DNA of 27,102 bases from assembly GCA_046594105.1 (NCBI GenBank), contig JBKJQB010000302.1:1-27102 (forward strand), written 5' to 3'. The position numbers and the translations under genes were made by a program. Shown here piece by piece: positions 25,107 through 27,102 of this stretch (within the stretch, counting starts at the first letter, position 1; every line of letters starts with the position of its first letter). Under the pieces are notes generated by a model. That model had not been told where the DNA came from and ran no database searches. It saw nothing but the letters and a program-made list of their open reading frames with translations. The DNA is from JBDSGC01 sp046594105. GTDB taxonomy: Bacteria; Acidobacteriota; Thermoanaerobaculia; Gp7-AA8.

Positions 25107-27102
25107 ATGCTGAAGCTACTGAACCGCGCGACACTTCTGATTCTCCTTTGTGCTGTCGCCGGGACTGGTTATGCAGCCACCTGGCCCGAGCGCCCGGTTC
25201 TCCATGCGGTCCGCGTGGCCATCCCGCCGGTGATGGATGGCGATCTCTCCGATGCCGCCTGGCAGTCGGCTCCGGAGTTCACCGACTTTACCCAGCACGA
25301 TCCCGATGACGGGAAGCCGGCCACCATGCGCACCAGTCTGCGCATCGTGTACGACGACCACGCCATTTACTTCGGCATGAAGATGACCGACCCGCAGCCA
25401 CCCACCGCGCTGCTGTTCCGGCGGGACACCTTCGCCCAGAGCGACTACGTTTCGATCGATCTCGACCCCCAGCACGACCGTCTGAGCGGAAACTCGTTCT
25501 CGGTGGCTCCGGCGGGCGTTCAGGGCGACTCGGTGCTCTTCAACGACATCGACGACGACGACAGCTGGGACGGAGTGTGGGAGTCATCGACCCGAATCGT
25601 GCCGGAAGGCTGGATTGCCGAGGTGCGGATCCCCTTCTCGCAGCTGCGCTTTCCCGATCAGCCGGAGCACGTGTGGGGGCTCAACGTCACGCGCAAGACC
25701 GTGCGGAACAACGAGAACGTGCGAATCGTGAACACGAAGAAAGGGGAGAGCGGAGGAGGCGTCTCCCATTTTGCTGACCTGGTGGGATTGCAGGGATTCC
25801 ACCGCGGACGGCCGCTGGAACTGGTGCCCTACGGAGTGATGCGCTCGGACGTCCTGACCCGCGCCAATCGAGCCGATCCTCTCCTTGACCGCCGCGCGCA
25901 GAAAATCAACGCGGGGCTCGATCTGAAATACGCACTCACCTCCAGTCTCACCCTGACCGGCACGATCAACCCCGACTTCGGTCAGGTGGAGGTCGATCCC
26001 GCCGAGATCAACCTCAGCGAGTTCGAAACCTTCTATTCCGAGCGAAGGCCGTTCTTCACCGAAGGGCTGAACTTGTTTCGCTTCAACGATTCGCCGGCTT
26101 CAAACCACTTCCAGTTCATCTTCCCGCCGAGCCTGTTCTACACGCGGCGCATCGGTCGCTCTCCGCAGGGAAGCCCCGACGCGGACTTCGTGAGCTCCCC
26201 TTCCGAGACGACCATCCTGGGGGCGGTGAAGCTCACCGGGACGCTGCCGGGGGGCTGGTCCATCGGCATTCTCGATGCTCTGACCGACCGCGAGCGGGCG
26301 CGCTTCGTCACCGGGAATCAGTTCGGACATCAAGTCGTCGAGCCCATGACCAACTACTTCACCTCGCGCCTCTTCAGACAGATCGGGGAGGACGCGCGCG
26401 TCGGCCTGATGCTGACCTCAGTGAAACGCCGCCTTCCGCAGGAGCTGTCTTCGCTCCGGAGCTCCGCGACGGTGGGCGGCATCGATGGCTTTCTCAAACT
26501 GGGGACCGGAAAGTCGTGGGTTCTGGAGGGCTCCGCGATCGGGTCGTATGTCAGCGGTAGCGCCCAGTCCATCGACCTGACGCAGCGTTCGTCCTCCCGC
26601 TACTACCAGCGTCCCGACGCCGGCCACCTCCGGTACGACCCTGCCCGCAAGTCGCTGCGCGGCTGGGGAGGTCGGGCCATGATCTCGAAGTCGGGGGGAA
26701 CGTGGCGCCCGAACCTCCAGGTCCAGGCCTTCTCGCCGGGGCTGGAGACGAACGACGCCGGTTTCCTGCGACGGACAGACGTCATCTCGTCCCATGCGGT
26801 GATGCAATACGTCAATCAGAATCTCACGAAGGCGTTTCGTCATCGTCAGATGCTCCTCGGCGGCTGGCAGAATCGCAATTTCGGCGGGGACACGCTGGAG
26901 CGAGCCTTTTTCTTCAACGGATTTGCCTCATTTCAAAACTACTGGAGAGCGCGTGTAGCGCTTCGAGTCCGGCCGGAGGCACTCTCGGATCGTGCTGCCC
27001 GAGGGGGGCCGCTGGTGCGGACGCCTTCCGAGCGAGACGTTTTCCTGAACGTTGGCAGCGATGAACGCAAGACAGTCTCGTTCGCTCTGTTCGGCAGTTT
27101 CG
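25107..27102 (+). CDS. DUF5916 outer-membrane protein with CBM9-like domain (paralogue B, 3' end missing)
   Basis: The frame from ATG 25107 is open to the window edge, giving 665 codons of an expected ~850. The signal peptide ends near GYA (residue 23). A CBM9-like domain and the start of the DUF5916 barrel follow, in the same order as paralogue A. The two proteins are alike over their whole shared length, with a 38-residue block around INPDFGQVEVDP identical in both, followed by ERRPFFTEG here against EKRPFFTEG. Local changes include GGGVSHFADL with one extra residue against paralogue A. It is truncated only by the window boundary, and no frameshift was seen. The weak CCGGA before the start gives a poor ribosome site. 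Confidence 0.85.
   Translation, partial: MLKLLNRATLLILLCAVAGTGYAATWPERPVLHAVRVAIPPVMDGDLSDAAWQSAPEFTDFTQHDPDDGKPATMRTSLRIVYDDHAIYFGMKMTDPQPPTALLFRRDTFAQSDYVSIDLDPQHDRLSGNSFSVAPAGVQGDSVLFNDIDDDDSWDGVWESSTRIVPEGWIAEVRIPFSQLRFPDQPEHVWGLNVTRKTVRNNENVRIVNTKKGESGGGVSHFADLVGLQGFHRGRPLELVPYGVMRSDVLTRANRADPLLDRRAQKINAGLDLKYALTSSLTLTGTINPDFGQVEVDPAEINLSEFETFYSERRPFFTEGLNLFRFNDSPASNHFQFIFPPSLFYTRRIGRSPQGSPDADFVSSPSETTILGAVKLTGTLPGGWSIGILDALTDRERARFVTGNQFGHQVVEPMTNYFTSRLFRQIGEDARVGLMLTSVKRRLPQELSSLRSSATVGGIDGFLKLGTGKSWVLEGSAIGSYVSGSAQSIDLTQRSSSRYYQRPDAGHLRYDPARKSLRGWGGRAMISKSGGTWRPNLQVQAFSPGLETNDAGFLRRTDVISSHAVMQYVNQNLTKAFRHRQMLLGGWQNRNFGGDTLERAFFFNGFASFQNYWRARVALRVRPEALSDRAARGGPLVRTPSERDVFLNVGSDERKTVSFALFGSF

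Overview
This GC-rich bacterial window has dense, short-gapped genes, strong GC bias at third codon positions and several GTG/TTG starts. The gene mix (two tandem DUF5916 outer-membrane proteins, a DUF5777 barrel, a PilT ATPase, a long HD-GYP protein, a Pkn2-type kinase remnant, RES/Xre and nucleotidyltransferase modules) looks most like an Acidobacteriota or a related soil phylum. That placement is an inference; there is no rRNA gene here to confirm it. I recognised no tRNA, CRISPR array, insertion sequence or phage gene.

Layout: (1) 162-2410 (+): methylcrotonyl-CoA carboxylase beta subunit followed two bases later by a YihX-like HAD phosphatase. A 35-bp hairpin-bearing direct repeat lies twice just upstream. 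(2) 2413-6285 (-): a zinc-ribbon membrane protein; a two-gene unit of a haem-c-like lipoprotein and a DUF5777 beta-barrel; and a PaaA/BoxB-like diiron protein with a TTG start. (3) 6448-8948 (+): a GAF/HD-GYP phosphodiesterase-like protein coupled to a gene of unknown function. (4) 9175-11416 (-): an S1/P1-nuclease/phospholipase C-like exported enzyme read into purH. (5) 11428-16883 (+): iron-sulfur uracil-DNA glycosylase, pilT, a 36-codon relic of a Ser/Thr protein kinase, recX and alaS. (6) 17156-18120 (+): a Xre/RES toxin-antitoxin operon with a readable promoter and operator. (7) 18283-21444 (+): a small anchored protein, a GT-C-like membrane protein and an aromatic amino-acid decarboxylase, all overlapping. 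(8) 21540-27102 (+): two DUF5916 paralogues flanking a small-protein/nucleotidyltransferase pair. The second paralogue runs off the window.

The intergenic spaces are not empty. At least three families of palindromic repeats occupy most gene ends: a GGCCG-type hairpin (four copies), a CGCCGGCA-type hairpin (two copies in opposite orientation) and a long nested palindrome of up to 145 bp (three copies). Two of them supply the stop codon of the gene before them, and one appears to encode the tail of the uracil-DNA glycosylase. No intergenic stretch exceeds 300 bases.

The most notable items are the Xre/RES promoter, where two 12-bp operator copies overlap the promoter spacer and the start codon of a nearly leaderless mRNA; the kinase relic, in which the glycine loop is joined directly to the HRDLKP catalytic loop and whose stop overlaps recX; the nested palindromes; and the nucleotidyltransferase pair between duplicated outer-membrane genes.
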